A stretch of DNA of 64,000 bases, from assembly GCF_004138335.1 (NCBI RefSeq), contig NZ_RYFW01000001.1, forward strand, positions 2,749,244 to 2,813,243, given 5' to 3'. The number at the start of each line of letters is the position of its first letter. Position 1 is the first letter of the stretch. Source of the DNA: Peristeroidobacter agariperforans (GTDB lineage Bacteria; Pseudomonadota; Gammaproteobacteria; Steroidobacterales; Steroidobacteraceae). The notes under the pieces were generated by a model, which was not told the origin of the DNA, did no database searches, and saw only the letters and a list, made by a program, of their open reading frames with translations. Below, piece by piece: positions 44,264-57,188 of this stretch. The position numbers were made by a program, and so were the translations under genes.

Positions 44264-47200
44264 ATGCTGACACTGTCTGGCGCGCCTGCACTGTCCGATT
44301 TCCGTTCCGCTCGCCTGCTTGCCGCCCTTCGTTCGCGAGTCCCCTCGGTCGAATCGCTGACCACGCGCTTTACGCACTTTGTTCAAGTGCGACGGGAACT
44401 TAGCGCTGAAGAACGGCGCGTTCTGGAGGCGCTGCTGACGTACGGCTCGACCCAGCCGAGCTCGGCGCCGGGTGCCAGCGATCAACTGATCGTCGTCATC
44501 CCGCGTCCGGGCACGATTTCACCCTGGTCGAGCAAGGCCACCGATATCGCGCAGGTCTGCGGCCTGGAGGCCGTCGAGCGTATCGAGCGCGGCATCGCTT
44601 ATTTCGTGCGCGGCTCGCAGCCGCTGTCGAAGGCCGAGCTCGAGGCCATGGCGCCGGCGCTCTATGACCGGATGACCGAAGCGGCGGTGTTCTCCTATGA
44701 CGACGCGGCGCAGTTGTTCGATCACCAGTCGCCGCGCCGGTTGAACACCGTGCCGCTGTTGGCTCGTGGCCGTGACGCGCTGGTCGAAGCGAACGAATCG
44801 CTCGGCCTGGCCTTGTCGGCCGACGAGATCGACTATCTCGCCGACAATTTCAAGAAGCTGAATCGCGATCCCACCGACGTTGAATTGATGATGTTCGCGC
44901 AGGCGAATTCCGAGCACTGCCGGCACAAGATCTTCAACGCCGACTGGATCATCGATGGCGAGCGTCAACCCAAGTCGCTGTTCGCCATGATCAAGAACAC
45001 CTACGCGAAGAACTCGCGAGGCGTGCTCTCTGCCTATCGTGACAACGCGGCGGTGATCGAGGGACCCGTTGGCCGGCGCTGGTTCGCCGACGTGAATCAG
45101 CACGCGTACGCGTTCAACGACGAGCCCATCGACATCCTGATGAAGGTGGAGACTCACAACCATCCGACCGCGATCTCGCCATTCCCGGGCGCGGCGACCG
45201 GCTCGGGCGGTGAGATTCGTGACGAAGGCGCGACCGGTCGCGGCGGCAAACCCAAGGCGGGCCTCGCGGGATTCTCGGTTTCTCACTTGCGCATTCCCGG
45301 TTTCGAACAGCCGTGGGAAAACGATTTCGGCAAGCCGGGGCGCATCGCGTCGGCGCTCGACATCATGGTCGAAGGCCCGCTCGGCGCGGCCGCCTTCAAC
45401 AACGAGTTCGGCCGGCCGAACATTCTCGGTTACTTCCGCACGTTCGAGCTCGAAGCCGCGGCTGACAAGTCCGGCTCGCGAGCGACGCTGCGTGGCTATC
45501 ACAAGCCCATCATGATCGCGGGCGGCGTCGGCAACGTGCGTCGCATGCACGTCGAGAAGTCGGAAATTCCTGCGGGCGCGAAGATCGTCGTGCTTGGCGG
45601 GCCGGCGATGCTCATCGGTCTGGGCGGCGGCGCCGCTTCGTCCGTCGGCAGCGGTGCGAGTACGGAAGATCTGGACTTCGCCTCCGTGCAGCGAGGCAAC
45701 CCGGAAATCCAGCGTCGCGCGCAGGAAGTCATCGACCAGTGCTGGGCGATGGGCAAGGACAATCCCATCCTGCTGATTCACGACGTCGGCGCGGGTGGTA
45801 TATCCAATGCCATCCCCGAGTCGATCGCACACAGCGAAGGTCGCGGCGGTCGCATCGATCTGCGCACCGTGCCCTCGGTCGAGCCGGGCATGTCGCCGGT
45901 CGAGATCTGGTGTAACGAAGCGCAAGAGCGCTACGTGCTGCTGATCGATGCCAAAGATGTGAAACGTTTCGCCGAGCTGTGCGAGCGCGAGCGCTGCCCG
46001 TTCTCGGTGGTCGGCGACATCACCGACGACGGCTGGCTGAAGGTCGGCGATCCGTTGCTCAAGGATCCGCCGGTGGATCTGCCGCTCAACGTCATGCTCG
46101 GCAAGCCGCCGAAGATGACGCGCGATGTGAAGCAACTGCCGCCGCTCGGTGACGACTTCACCGGCTCCAAACTCGATGTGCGCGACGCCGCTTATCGGTT
46201 GCTGCGCTTCCCGCCGATTGCCGACAAAACATTCCTGATCACGATTGGCGACCGCACCGTCGGCGGTTTGATCAGTCGCGATCCGATGGTCGGTCCGTGG
46301 CAGGTGCCAGTCAGCGACGTGGCCGTGACGATCAGCGATTACACATCGGCAACGGGTGAAGCGATGGCAATGGGCGAGCGCACACCGCTTGCGCTGCTGA
46401 ACGCTCCCGCGTCGGGGCGGATGGCGGTCGCCGAGGCCGTTACAAACATTGCTGCGGCCGATGTGGCCGCGCTCGATCAGGTCCGTTTGTCTGCAAACTG
46501 GATGGCCGCGTGCGGCGAGCCCGGTGAAGATGCGGATCTGTATGCGACGGTGAAGGCCGTCGGCGAAGAATTCTGCCCGGCGTTGGGAATTACGATTCCG
46601 GTCGGCAAGGACTCGCTGTCGATGAAGACGACCTGGCAGGGCGAGAAGGGCGCTCGCCGCATGGTCGCGCCGCTGTCGTTGATTGTTTCGGCATTCGCGC
46701 CGGTGCGCGATGTCAGCCGCACGCTCACGCCGCAACTGCGGCCGGAGATCGACAGCGCGCTCGTGTTGATCGATCTGGGCGCAGGGCGCGATCGGCTCGG
46801 TGGCTCGTGTCTCGCGCAGGTGTTCGGCAGGCTCGGTCACGAAGCGCCGGATTGTGACGATCCGAAGGTGCTCGCGAATTTCTTCGCCGCGATCGTCGAG
46901 CTGCGCGCTGCGGGTTCGATCGTCGCGTATCACGACCGCTCTGACGGCGGTTTGTTTGCAACGCTCGCCGAGATGGCTTTTGCCGGTCACTGCGGCATGG
47001 ACGTCGATCTGGGCGTGGAAGTCCGCGATCCGAACGCCGCGTTGTTCAGCGAAGAGTTGGGCGCGGTGCTGCAGGTTCGTTCCAGCGACGTGAAGTCCGT
47101 GCTTGGCGCCCTCGATCGTCACGGGCTCGCGACGATGAGTCGCGTCATCGGCAAGGTGACGCAAGAAGATCGTCTGCGCATCCGGTCCGGCGGCGAGTCG

Positions 47201-48172
47201 CTGTTGGATGAGTCGCGAACCGATCTGCATCGCGCGTGGTCTGAAACCAGCTTCCGTATGACGCAGCTGCGCGATAACCCGCGCGGCGCGCAGGAACAGT
47301 TCGAGACGGTCACCGATCCGAACAATCCTGGCTTGAACGTCAAGCTCAGCTTCGACCTGAATCAGGACGTTGCCGCGCCGTTCATCGCCAAGGGCGCGCG
47401 GCCAAAAGTTGCGATCCTGCGCGAGCAGGGCGTGAACAGCCACGTCGAGATGGCGGCTGCGTTCCATCGCGCCGGATTCTCACCGTTCGACGTTCACATG
47501 ACCGACCTGGTCGCGGGCCGCTTCGATCTGAACGAGTTCCGCGGCATGGTCATCTGCGGCGGCTTCTCTTACGGTGACGTGCTCGGCGCCGGCGAGGGCT
47601 GGGCGAAGTCCATTCTGTTCCACTCGCAGCTGCGCGATTCGTTCACCAGGTTCTTCCATCGGTCGGAAACATTCTCGCTCGGTGTTTGCAACGGCTGTCA
47701 GATGATGGCGGCGCTGCGCGAGCTGATTCCGGGCACGGAACACTGGCCGAAGTTCGTGCGCAATCGCTCCGAACAGTTCGAGGGCCGCCTGTCGCTGGTC
47801 GAGGTGGTGAAATCGCCGTCGCTGTTCTTCGCCGGCATGGAAGGCTCTCGCATGCCGATCGCCGTCGCGCACGGTGAGGGTTATGCGGACTTCGCAGGTC
47901 GCGGCAATATCGATGCGCTGATCGGCGCAAACCTCATGTCGCTGCGCTTCGTCGACAACCACGGCAATGCGACCGAACGTTATCCCGCAAATCCCAACGG
48001 CTCGCCGCGCGGTCTCACCGGCATCACGACGCCGGACGGGCGCGTGACGTTGCTGATGCCGCATCCGGAGCGCGTGTATCGCACGTTCCAGAACTCGTGG
48101 CATCCGGATGGATGGAGCGAGGACAGCCCGTGGATGCGCATCTTCCGGAACGCCCGCGTGTGGGTCGGTTGA
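44264..48172 (+). CDS. purL: Phosphoribosylformylglycinamidine synthase (single-chain PurL)
   Basis: A 1302-residue enzyme of the fourth step of purine synthesis: FGAR + glutamine + ATP to FGAM. It is the long gammaproteobacterial form with all three parts: N-terminal domain (1-160), two PurM-like halves (about 170-990; [60 protein letters not shown]) and the glutaminase domain (about 1040-1300) with the catalytic Cys in [13 protein letters not shown] and the [12 protein letters not shown] end. Start ATG 44264 lacks a strong ribosome-binding site. A 982-codon antisense frame is a GC-driven shadow. Confidence 0.98.
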   Translation: MLTLSGAPALSDFRSARLLAALRSRVPSVESLTTRFTHFVQVRRELSAEERRVLEALLTYGSTQPSSAPGASDQLIVVIPRPGTISPWSSKATDIAQVCGLEAVERIERGIAYFVRGSQPLSKAELEAMAPALYDRMTEAAVFSYDDAAQLFDHQSPRRLNTVPLLARGRDALVEANESLGLALSADEIDYLADNFKKLNRDPTDVELMMFAQANSEHCRHKIFNADWIIDGERQPKSLFAMIKNTYAKNSRGVLSAYRDNAAVIEGPVGRRWFADVNQHAYAFNDEPIDILMKVETHNHPTAISPFPGAATGSGGEIRDEGATGRGGKPKAGLAGFSVSHLRIPGFEQPWENDFGKPGRIASALDIMVEGPLGAAAFNNEFGRPNILGYFRTFELEAAADKSGSRATLRGYHKPIMIAGGVGNVRRMHVEKSEIPAGAKIVVLGGPAMLIGLGGGAASSVGSGASTEDLDFASVQRGNPEIQRRAQEVIDQCWAMGKDNPILLIHDVGAGGISNAIPESIAHSEGRGGRIDLRTVPSVEPGMSPVEIWCNEAQERYVLLIDAKDVKRFAELCERERCPFSVVGDITDDGWLKVGDPLLKDPPVDLPLNVMLGKPPKMTRDVKQLPPLGDDFTGSKLDVRDAAYRLLRFPPIADKTFLITIGDRTVGGLISRDPMVGPWQVPVSDVAVTISDYTSATGEAMAMGERTPLALLNAPASGRMAVAEAVTNIAAADVAALDQVRLSANWMAACGEPGEDADLYATVKAVGEEFCPALGITIPVGKDSLSMKTTWQGEKGARRMVAPLSLIVSAFAPVRDVSRTLTPQLRPEIDSALVLIDLGAGRDRLGGSCLAQVFGRLGHEAPDCDDPKVLANFFAAIVELRAAGSIVAYHDRSDGGLFATLAEMAFAGHCGMDVDLGVEVRDPNAALFSEELGAVLQVRSSDVKSVLGALDRHGLATMSRVIGKVTQEDRLRIRSGGESLLDESRTDLHRAWSETSFRMTQLRDNPRGAQEQFETVTDPNNPGLNVKLSFDLNQDVAAPFIAKGARPKVAILREQGVNSHVEMAAAFHRAGFSPFDVHMTDLVAGRFDLNEFRGMVICGGFSYGDVLGAGEGWAKSILFHSQLRDSFTRFFHRSETFSLGVCNGCQMMAALRELIPGTEHWPKFVRNRSEQFEGRLSLVEVVKSPSLFFAGMEGSRMPIAVAHGEGYADFAGRGNIDALIGANLMSLRFVDNHGNATERYPANPNGSPRGLTGITTPDGRVTLLMPHPERVYRTFQNSWHPDGWSEDSPWMRIFRNARVWVG

Positions 48173-48247
48173 TGCACCATCTGCGGATGGGCCGCTAGCA
48201 TCGCGGGCATATAGTCCGACCCTCTTCCCAACCTGGAGGGTTCGGCT

Positions 48248-48661
48248 ATGGGTTTGCTGGATCAAATCAGCGGTGCGGTCGGCGGCATGCTCGGACAGGG
48301 ACAGGCCGGTGCTCAGGGCTCGGGTGTGAACTCGGGTCTGTTGCAACAAGTGATCGGCATGCTCGGCACACCCGGCGCGATGAGCAACATCACCAAAGGT
48401 TTTCACGGCGCCGGACTCGATAACGTATTGCAGTCCTGGGTCGGGACCGGCCAGAACCTGCCCATCACCGGCGATCAAGTGAAGCAGGTGCTCGGATCGG
48501 GCAACGTCGCTGACCTCGGCGCACGCGCCGGGCTCAGCGAATCGGACGCGTCCAATCAGCTCGCGGGCATGTTGCCGCAAGTCATCGACAAGCTCACTCC
48601 CGACGGCAAGCTGCCCTCACAGAGCGATCTGAGCTCGGTGCTCGGAAAGCTAACGCACTAA
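48248..48661 (+). CDS. YidB-like (DUF937) protein
   Basis: A 137-residue protein of the YidB family. It starts GLLDQISGAVGGMLGQG, has a glycine-rich linker, then GLDNVLQSWVGTGQNLPITGDQVKQVLG and a helical end (LAARAGLSESDASNQLAGMLPQVID in part). Function is poorly known; it contains a DUF937 helical repeat. GGAGGG precedes ATG 48248. It is convergent with the membrane protein gene, 7 bp away. Confidence 0.88.
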   Translation: MGLLDQISGAVGGMLGQGQAGAQGSGVNSGLLQQVIGMLGTPGAMSNITKGFHGAGLDNVLQSWVGTGQNLPITGDQVKQVLGSGNVADLGARAGLSESDASNQLAGMLPQVIDKLTPDGKLPSQSDLSSVLGKLTH

Positions 48662-48668
48662 AGGAAGG

Positions 48669-49322
48669 TTATTGCCAGCTGCCGGCGGCCTGCTGGGCCG
48701 CTGCATTCACCGGACGGGCGATCAAGCCCGTCTGGGTGATCGAAATCTCGTAACGGGCGCCGTCGGACATCGGCATATAAGCAGCATTGCCGTAGACGGC
48801 GTCCACGAAGGGCAGGCGATCGGGCCTGTCGAGCGTGATCTGCCACAAATCCAAGCCGGGATTTTCAGCGAGCGGATACACCGTGCGCTCGGCAGTGCGT
48901 TCCTGTGTGATGTCGCGATAGCGGCCGCTGACGCGCTCCAAACGATACTGCGCATCCAGGCCGAACAAGTTCGCCCAGCCTTTCCACTTCAGCACGCGCG
49001 CGTCGAGCTGCCACTCGTCGCCGGCCAGAACAAACATTTGAATCTCGCCGTTCGGCACCTGCGTGAGCGTGGCGTTGAACGACTGCGGTGCGCGCTGTTG
49101 GAACACGATCTCGGCAACCGGACGCTCGAACGTCAAACGCGCGTAGGTGTGCAGATTCGAGGACACGACGAACAACAAAGCGGCGATGGCTAGCAGCAGC
49201 GCTCCAGTGAAGGCGCTGCCGCCAGCGGCGAGGAAGCGGGCGCGGAACAGCCGCTGACACGCGAGTATCAGCAGCAACAGTCCGAAGATGGCGATGACCA
49301 GAATGACTGCGTTCGAGATCAC
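48669..49322 (-). CDS. Conserved membrane protein of unknown function
   Basis: A 217-residue protein with two N-terminal membrane helices (AVILVIAIFGLLLLILACQ and FTGALLLAIAALLFVVSS, about 5-23 and 38-56) and a periplasmic domain. Its sequence (FLAGDEWQLDARVLKWKG, YRLERVSGRYRDI, IARPVNAA near the end) resembles a hypothetical family sometimes labelled cation/multidrug efflux pump, without transporter features; that name should not be trusted. Start is GTG 49322. It follows ettA by 38 bp on the same strand. Confidence 0.75.
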   Translation of the reverse strand: MISNAVILVIAIFGLLLLILACQRLFRARFLAAGGSAFTGALLLAIAALLFVVSSNLHTYARLTFERPVAEIVFQQRAPQSFNATLTQVPNGEIQMFVLAGDEWQLDARVLKWKGWANLFGLDAQYRLERVSGRYRDITQERTAERTVYPLAENPGLDLWQITLDRPDRLPFVDAVYGNAAYMPMSDGARYEISITQTGLIARPVNAAAQQAAGSWQ

Positions 49323-49360
49323 GCGTTAGCCGTCCTTGTCTGCGCCATCTTGGTAACTCC

Positions 49361-51037
<1,677 letters not shown>

Positions 51038-51135
51038 AAGCTCTCTGCAGGGCTCGGTCGATACGGGCGCGGAAACGCGCAAGGGGGCAGAATGATACTA
51101 CCGACATCGGGCCGAGTCGTGCAGCATTGGGCCCG

Positions 51136-54036
51136 ATGACGCTATACCTCGTACTTCTCTTACCGTTTGTCGGCGCGTTGGGCGCAGGACTTCTGCGAGC
51201 CACCGCCCGTAACGTGGAAGCATGGCTTGCCGGGGCGGTCGCGATTTCCTGCGCGGCCATCCTGGCGACGTACTATCCGGACATGCTCGCCGGCAGGGTA
51301 GTGCAGGTCGCCGTCGACTGGCTGCCGCAATATGGCCTCACCTTCGGGCTGCGCCTCGACGGCTACGCATGGATGTTCGCCATGCTGGTGACCGTGATCG
51401 GCGCGCTGGTGGTCGTCTATGCGCGCTACTACATGTCGCCGGCCGATCCGGTGCCGCGCTTTTTCTCGTTCCTGCTGGCCTTCATGGGCTCGATGCTCGG
51501 CGTGGTGCTGTCGGGCAACCTGATTCAGCTGGTGATGTTCTGGGAGTTGACCAGCTTCACCTCGTTCGTGCTGATTGCTTATTGGTATCACCGCACTGAC
51601 GCGAGGGCCGGTGCGCGTATGGCGCTGACAGTAACTGCCGCGGGCGGCATGTGTTTGCTCGCCGGCGTGCTGATGATGGGGCACATCGCGGGCAGTTATG
51701 ACCTGGATCGGGTGCTTGCGGCGGCGGATACGATCCGGGCGCACTCGCTCTATCCATGGTTGTTGACCATGGTGCTGCTCGGCGCCTTCACCAAGAGCGC
51801 GCAGTTTCCGTTCCACTTCTGGTTGCCTCGCGCGATGGCTGCGCCGACGCCGGTGTCGTCGTACCTGCACTCGGCGACCATGGTCAAAGCCGGCGTGTTC
51901 CTGCTGGCCCGACTGTGGCCGGTGCTGTCGGGCACGGATCTTTGGTTTGCGATCGTCTGCAGCGCCGGCCTCGCTTCGCTGCTGGTCGGTGCCTATGCCG
52001 CTACTTTTCAGCGCGACATGAAGGGCGTGCTGGCGTATTCCACCATCAGTCACCTGGGGCTCATCACGCTGCTGCTCGGCATGAACAGCACGCTCGCGCT
52101 GGTGGCGGCGGTGTTCCACATGCTCAACCACGCGACTTTCAAGGCGTCGTTGTTCATGGCGGCAGGCATCGTGGATCACGAGACCGGCACGCGCGATTTG
52201 AAACGCCTCGGCGGCCTGTATCACGCGATGCCGATTACCGCGACGCTGGCGATGGTCGCCGCGGCAGCCATGGCCGGTGTGCCGCTGCTGAACGGATTCT
52301 TGTCGAAGGAAATGTTCTTCGCTGAAACCATGTTCGCGGGCGAAGCGCTGTGGTTGCGTATCTTGTTGCCCGCGACTGCAATCCTGGCCGGCATGTTCAG
52401 CGTCGCCTACTCGGCGCGTCTGATTCGTCAGGTCTTCCTTGGCACCGCCCCCGGTGAGCTGCCGCGCACGCCGCATGAGCCGACGCGATGGATGCTGCTG
52501 CCGAGCGCCACCCTGGTGTTGCTCTGTTTGCTGGTGGGCGTGTTGCCGGGCCGGACGATCGGTCCGGTGCTGGATCTTGCGACCCGAGCCATTCTAAGTG
52601 ACGGCCGCATGCCGGTGTACAGCCTCAAGGTGTGGCACGGGTTGAACATGCCGTTGCTGATGAGCGCGGCGGCATTCATCGGCGGCCTGGCGATTCATGC
52701 GTGGATGACCCATCTCGGTCATCCCGAAGGCGTGTTGAAACCGCTGTTCCGTCGCTTCGACGGCAAGCGTGCATTCTCGGTCTTGCAGGTGCGACTGATC
52801 CGCGGCGCGACCCGGTTGGTGAACGGCATCTCGTCCACTCGATTGCAGACGCAGCTGGCGTTGATCGTCGTTGCCGTCATCACAGCCGCTGCAGTCGCGA
52901 CGCTGGGGCGGTTGAACCTCGATCTCACCACCGACCTGGCGCAAATCGATCCAGCGTTTGCGTTGTTGTGGGTAGTGGGTGGTGCTTGCGCGATCGGCGC
53001 GGCATTGCAGGCTAAGTTCCATCGCCTCGCCGCGCTGATCATGGTCGGCTGCGCGGGTTTGGTCACATCGCTCACGTTCGCGTGGTTCTCCGCGCCTGAT
53101 CTGGCGCTGACTCAAGTGAGCGTGGAAGTCGTGACGACAGTATTGCTGCTGCTCGGATTGCGCTGGATGCCGAAGCGGTTGGCGATGGATCTGAAGAACC
53201 GCGATACGGCGCGTGCGCGTGCTCGTCGCGTTCGCGATGCCACGCTTGCGATCGTCGCCGGCGTCGGTATGGCTGTGCTCGCTTACGTGGTGCTGACTCA
53301 ACCGGCCGGGCCGGGCATCCGGGATTTCATCGTGAAGAACGCGCTGCCGGGCGGAGGCGGGCACAACATCGTCAACGTCATTCTGGTGGACTTCCGTGGC
53401 TTCGATACGTTCGGCGAGATCACCGTGGTCGGCATCGTCGCGCTCACGATCTACAAGCTGCTGCGTCGATTCCGTCCCGCGCCAGAAGTCATGGCTTCGT
53501 CAGGGCAGAAGCGGGATCCTGGCCGTGAGCTGCCTGACCCGCGCGATGCCGTGCCCAAGGGGGTGATGCTCGTACCGGCCATCATCGGGCGACTGTTGTT
53601 GCCGATGGCTGGCGTGGTCTCGGTGTTCTTTCTGTTACGAGGTCACAACGCGCCGGGCGGCGGTTTCGTCGGCGGCTTGGTGATGGCGACGGGATTCATC
53701 GCGCAGTACCTGGTGAACGGAACGTTGTGGGTGGAGTCGCGCCTGCGCATTCATCCTCAATACTGGATCGGTGGAGGCCTGCTGTGTGCGGCCGGCGCAG
53801 GTTGTCTGGCCTGGTTCGCCTCGCTGCCCTACATGTCCGCGATCGTTTGGGAGCCCAAGCTACCGTTGCTGGGCAAGTTGCACCTGTCGAGCGTGCTGGT
53901 GTTCGATCTGGGCGTTTATTTGCTCGTCGTGGGCACCACGACGCTGATGTTGATCGCGCTGGCGCACCAGTCGTTGCGCAGTCATCGACGGGTGGCGGAA
54001 GCCGAGGAGTTGACCAGCGTGAGGATGGTTCGCTGA
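51136..54036 (+). CDS. mrpA: Na+/H+ antiporter subunit A fused with B (MrpAB)
   Basis: A 966-residue, many-helix membrane protein of the multisubunit Mrp antiporter, related to complex I NuoL. Helices fill most of 1-780 ([37 protein letters not shown] region as [16 protein letters not shown] and [38 protein letters not shown]). The C-terminal 165 residues are an MrpB domain ([23 protein letters not shown]). Start ATG 51136 is preferred to TTG 51127. Its TGA overlaps the next ATG (TGATG), first of a chain of overlaps through mrpG. Role: Na+ extrusion and pH homeostasis. Confidence 0.95.
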   Translation: MTLYLVLLLPFVGALGAGLLRATARNVEAWLAGAVAISCAAILATYYPDMLAGRVVQVAVDWLPQYGLTFGLRLDGYAWMFAMLVTVIGALVVVYARYYMSPADPVPRFFSFLLAFMGSMLGVVLSGNLIQLVMFWELTSFTSFVLIAYWYHRTDARAGARMALTVTAAGGMCLLAGVLMMGHIAGSYDLDRVLAAADTIRAHSLYPWLLTMVLLGAFTKSAQFPFHFWLPRAMAAPTPVSSYLHSATMVKAGVFLLARLWPVLSGTDLWFAIVCSAGLASLLVGAYAATFQRDMKGVLAYSTISHLGLITLLLGMNSTLALVAAVFHMLNHATFKASLFMAAGIVDHETGTRDLKRLGGLYHAMPITATLAMVAAAAMAGVPLLNGFLSKEMFFAETMFAGEALWLRILLPATAILAGMFSVAYSARLIRQVFLGTAPGELPRTPHEPTRWMLLPSATLVLLCLLVGVLPGRTIGPVLDLATRAILSDGRMPVYSLKVWHGLNMPLLMSAAAFIGGLAIHAWMTHLGHPEGVLKPLFRRFDGKRAFSVLQVRLIRGATRLVNGISSTRLQTQLALIVVAVITAAAVATLGRLNLDLTTDLAQIDPAFALLWVVGGACAIGAALQAKFHRLAALIMVGCAGLVTSLTFAWFSAPDLALTQVSVEVVTTVLLLLGLRWMPKRLAMDLKNRDTARARARRVRDATLAIVAGVGMAVLAYVVLTQPAGPGIRDFIVKNALPGGGGHNIVNVILVDFRGFDTFGEITVVGIVALTIYKLLRRFRPAPEVMASSGQKRDPGRELPDPRDAVPKGVMLVPAIIGRLLLPMAGVVSVFFLLRGHNAPGGGFVGGLVMATGFIAQYLVNGTLWVESRLRIHPQYWIGGGLLCAAGAGCLAWFASLPYMSAIVWEPKLPLLGKLHLSSVLVFDLGVYLLVVGTTTLMLIALAHQSLRSHRRVAEAEELTSVRMVR

Positions 54037-54380
54037 TGGAGCTGATTTATTCCCTCGCGGTTGGGATTTTCTGTGCGTGCGGCGTGTGGCTGCTACTGCG
54101 GCCGCGTACCTTCCAGGTGATTCTCGGCCTCGCGCTGCTGTCCTATGCGACCAACCTGTTTATTTTCGCGATGGGCCGGCTGACGCTGGATCGGCCGCCG
54201 CTGATCGATCCCAACGTGGTGGCCGATGCGTCGCTCTATGACGATCCCATCCCGCAGGCGCTGGTGTTGACGGCCATCGTGATCGGGTTTGCGACCACGG
54301 CGTTGTTCCTGGTGATGTTGATCGCCTCGCGCGGCTTCACCGGCACGGATCATGTCGACGGCGTGGAGAAGGACGAGTGA
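54036..54380 (+). CDS. mrpC: Na+/H+ antiporter subunit C
   Basis: A 114-residue NuoK-like subunit with three membrane helices. ATG 54036 overlaps the mrpA stop. Family features are RTFQVILGLALLSYATNLFIFAMG and DPIPQALVLTAIVIGFATTAL, including the conserved PIPQALVLTAIVI stretch. Its end overlaps mrpD. Confidence 0.94.
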   Translation: MELIYSLAVGIFCACGVWLLLRPRTFQVILGLALLSYATNLFIFAMGRLTLDRPPLIDPNVVADASLYDDPIPQALVLTAIVIGFATTALFLVMLIASRGFTGTDHVDGVEKDE

Positions 54381-56005
54381 GCACTCTGCTTCGCCATTTG
54401 CCAGTGTTGCCCATCGTGCTGCCGCTCATCAGTGGCGCGTTGCTGTTGTTCCTGCCGCAGCAGCGCACGGTGTTGCGCTCGTCGATCGCACTGCTGTCTA
54501 CGCTTGCCCAAGTGGCGATCGCTGCGTACCTGCTGCACCGGCTGATCGATCCGCAGCCCGGGTTGCTCGAGCACGGCGTTGAGGTCTATGTACTCGGCGG
54601 GTGGGTCGCGCCGTACGGCATCGTGCTGGTCGTCGATCGCCTATCGGCGTTGATGCTGGCGCTGAACGCCGCAATCGCGCTGCCCGTACACGTTTATTCG
54701 CTGGCGCATTGGGATCGTGTCGGAGTGCACTACCACTCGATGCTGCAGTTCCTGTTGATGGGACTGAACGGCGCGTTTCTCACCGGCGATCTGTTCAACC
54801 TGTTCGTGTTCTTCGAGATCCTGCTGTCGGCGTCTTACGGCCTGTTGTTGCACGGCTCGAACGCGGTGCGTGTGAAGGCCGGCCTGCACTATGTCGCGGT
54901 GAACCTGGCGGGCTCGCTGATATTCCTGATCGGCGTGGCGCTGATCTACGGTGTCGCTGGCACGTTGAACATGGCCGATCTGGGCGTGCAATGGGCCGCG
55001 ATGGCGCCGGAGCGTCGCAGTTTGTTCGAGGCCGGCGTCGGCATCCTCGGTATCGCGTTTCTGATCAAGGCTGGCATCTGGCCGCTCAACTTCTGGTTGC
55101 CGAAGACTTATACCGCCGCCAGTCCGCCGGTCGCGGCGATGTTCGCGATCATGACCAAGGTCGGCGTCTACGCGCTGTTGCGCATGGGCTCGCTGCTGGC
55201 GATCCCCGAGGCGCCGGCGCCATTTGCCGGTCCGTGGCTGTTTTACGGAACGGTGGCGACGATGTGGTTCGGCATCGTCGGTATGCTCGCGGCGCGACAG
55301 CTGACTCGGCTGGTTGCGTTCTCCGTGATTGCTTCTTCCGGAACATTGCTGGCAGTCATCGCGCTCGGTGTTACCTCGGCGACCGCGCCGGTGCTGTTGT
55401 ATCTGATTGCGTCGGTGCCTGCGGGGACAGCGTTCTTTCTCATCGCCGGTATGACCGAACGGCTGCGGGTCAACTCAGTCACTGAAGAGACAAGGGCCCC
55501 GCAACCGACGACTTACACGGCCTTCATGGCGGGTGAGCCTCATGAGGTCGGTGACAACGAGCTCGACGAGGTCGGCGTCGCGATTCCGGCGGCGCTGGCG
55601 TTCCTGGGCATGGCGTTCGTGAGCTGTACGCTTCTCACGACCGGTATGCCGCCGTTGGTGGGCTTCATGGCCAAGTTTTCGATAATCTCGGCGCTGCTCG
55701 GCGCGGCCATGGATCAATCTTCCCTGGATGCGTGGTTGTTGATTGTTTCTTTGCTGGCGGCGGGGTTCGCGGGGCTGATCGCGTTGACCAAGCGTGGCAT
55801 GCGCAGCTTTTGGTCGACGGGACGTACGACGCCGCGACTGCGCTTCATCGAGGCCATGCCGGTCGCATTTCTGATCCTGCTGTGCGTGACGATGACCATC
55901 GCTGCCGGCCCGGTGATGAACTATCTCGACTCCGCGGCGGAGTGGCTGCACGAGCCGAACGCTTATATTCACGCGGTTCTGCCCACCAGGGAGGTGTCGC
56001 CGTGA
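54377..56005 (+). CDS. mrpD: Na+/H+ antiporter subunit D
   Basis: A 542-residue NuoM/N-like subunit with about 14 membrane helices. GTG 54377 overlaps the mrpC stop (GTGA). Family segments include NLFVFFEILLSASYGLLLHG, AFLIKAGIWPLNFWLPKTYT and the KFSIISALLGAAM area. The extra hydrophilic loop around 370-400 (EETRAPQPTTYTAFMAGEP) is longer than usual. It forms the proton path with MrpA. Confidence 0.95.
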   Translation: MSTLLRHLPVLPIVLPLISGALLLFLPQQRTVLRSSIALLSTLAQVAIAAYLLHRLIDPQPGLLEHGVEVYVLGGWVAPYGIVLVVDRLSALMLALNAAIALPVHVYSLAHWDRVGVHYHSMLQFLLMGLNGAFLTGDLFNLFVFFEILLSASYGLLLHGSNAVRVKAGLHYVAVNLAGSLIFLIGVALIYGVAGTLNMADLGVQWAAMAPERRSLFEAGVGILGIAFLIKAGIWPLNFWLPKTYTAASPPVAAMFAIMTKVGVYALLRMGSLLAIPEAPAPFAGPWLFYGTVATMWFGIVGMLAARQLTRLVAFSVIASSGTLLAVIALGVTSATAPVLLYLIASVPAGTAFFLIAGMTERLRVNSVTEETRAPQPTTYTAFMAGEPHEVGDNELDEVGVAIPAALAFLGMAFVSCTLLTTGMPPLVGFMAKFSIISALLGAAMDQSSLDAWLLIVSLLAAGFAGLIALTKRGMRSFWSTGRTTPRLRFIEAMPVAFLILLCVTMTIAAGPVMNYLDSAAEWLHEPNAYIHAVLPTREVSP

Positions 56006-56487
56006 AGCGCATTCCTGTGCTGTTGCCGCTCGGGCTGGCGGTGTTGTGGCTGGTGCTCACCGAATCGCTGAGCTGGGGCAACGTTGCGCTGGGCCTGGTG
56101 TTGGGCTTCGGCATGGTGCTCAGCTTTCAGAACCTGCGACCTGTCACGCCGCGCTTTCGGCGCGTGCACGTCGGGTTCGGCTTGCTGTTCAAGGTGCTGG
56201 TGGACATCGTCAAATCCAACATCGCGGTCGGCCGGATCGTGCTCGGCCTCACTCACGGTCGCGAAGTGAGAAGCGGCTTTCTCGACATTCCTCTGGATAT
56301 GCGCGATCCGCACGGCCTTGCGGTGCTCGCCATGATCGTCACGGCCACGCCAGGCACGGTCTGGTCGGGATTGGCGGACGATTCATCGATGTTGAGATTG
56401 CACATTCTGGATCTGCAGGATCCGGAAGCATGGATCCGCACGATCAAGCAACGCTACGAGCGGCCGCTACTGGAGATTTTCGAATGA
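56002..56487 (+). CDS. mrpE: Na+/H+ antiporter subunit E
   Basis: A 161-residue membrane subunit. It begins at GTG 56002, overlapping mrpD's TGA: MKRIPVLLPLGLAVLWLVLTESLSWGN. Later motifs DIVKSNIAVGRIVL and DPHGLAVLAMIVTATPGTVW are MrpE-typical. Its stop overlaps mrpF's ATG. Confidence 0.93.
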   Translation: MKRIPVLLPLGLAVLWLVLTESLSWGNVALGLVLGFGMVLSFQNLRPVTPRFRRVHVGFGLLFKVLVDIVKSNIAVGRIVLGLTHGREVRSGFLDIPLDMRDPHGLAVLAMIVTATPGTVWSGLADDSSMLRLHILDLQDPEAWIRTIKQRYERPLLEIFE

Positions 56488-56765
56488 ACACCGTACTGCA
56501 TGCGGCGGTGTGGTTCGCGCAGTTGTGTTTCGCACTGGCGATGGTGAATGCCGCCATCGCGGTGATGCGAGGACCGACGGCGCAGGATCGGGTGCTCGCG
56601 CTCGACACGCTCTATATCAACGGCATGTTGACGCTGTTGCTGTTCGGCGTGCGCTGGGCGTCGTTCGTGCACTTCGAGGTCGCCATGCTGATTGCGCTGT
56701 TCGGCTTCGTCGGCTCGGCGTCGCTGGCAATGTTTCTATATCGGGGCGAGGTGATCGAGCCATGA
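56484..56765 (+). CDS. mrpF: Na+/H+ antiporter subunit F
   Basis: A 93-residue subunit with three helices. The motif VMRGPTAQDRVLALDTLYING is diagnostic for MrpF. ATG 56484 overlaps mrpE and its stop overlaps mrpG. Confidence 0.93.
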   Translation: MNTVLHAAVWFAQLCFALAMVNAAIAVMRGPTAQDRVLALDTLYINGMLTLLLFGVRWASFVHFEVAMLIALFGFVGSASLAMFLYRGEVIEP

Positions 56766-57079
56766 TGCCGGAAATCCCTGCCTGGATCGCTCTGCCGGCC
56801 ACGGTGCTGCTCATCGTCGGCGGGCTGCTGACGCTGGTGGGCTCAATCGGGCTGCTGCGGATGCCAAACTTTTTCATGCGCATCCACAGTGTTTCCATGG
56901 GCAACACGCTCGGCGTGGGCTGCGTGCTGGTGGCATCGATGCTGATCGCTTCTGCCGTGGCGCACCGGCCGGTCATTCATGAACTGTTGATTACCCTGTT
57001 CGTGGTATTCACCGCGCCCATCACCGCCATCGTGCTGATGCAGGCCGCAATCCGAAGAACCAAGCCGCCGAAGCAATAA
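56762..57079 (+). CDS. mrpG: Na+/H+ antiporter subunit G
   Basis: A 105-residue subunit with three helices. The segment GLLRMPNFFMRIHSVSMGNT, followed by TLGVGCVLVASML, is MrpG-typical. It closes the six-gene mrp operon; all junctions A-C-D-E-F-G overlap by 1 to 4 bp. Confidence 0.94.
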   Translation: MMPEIPAWIALPATVLLIVGGLLTLVGSIGLLRMPNFFMRIHSVSMGNTLGVGCVLVASMLIASAVAHRPVIHELLITLFVVFTAPITAIVLMQAAIRRTKPPKQ

Positions 57080-57091
57080 TTTGCCCCGCGC

Positions 57092-57113
57092 CGCTATGGC
57101 TACGCTATGGCTA
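57092..57113. repeat. 11-bp perfect tandem duplication
   Basis: CGCTATGGCTA occurs twice head to tail (57092-57102, 57103-57113), with TGGCT following as a third partial copy, just after mrpG. Confidence 0.85.
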
Positions 57114-57188
57114 TGGCTGCGACGTTCCGGGTAGAGTGCGGCATCATTGGCCTTAGCGTGGATTCGATGTTTGCTCGGGGAATTCGCC

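Noticed and set aside
44519-47467. 982-codon open frame antisense to purL
   Set aside because: High-GC third-position bias leaves the antisense frame of a long gene open. The translation is Arg/His-rich low-information sequence without family features, while the sense frame is clearly PurL.
48669-49322. Naming the gene a multidrug efflux pump
   Set aside because: Only two N-terminal helices and a soluble domain are visible; no transporter features support that label.
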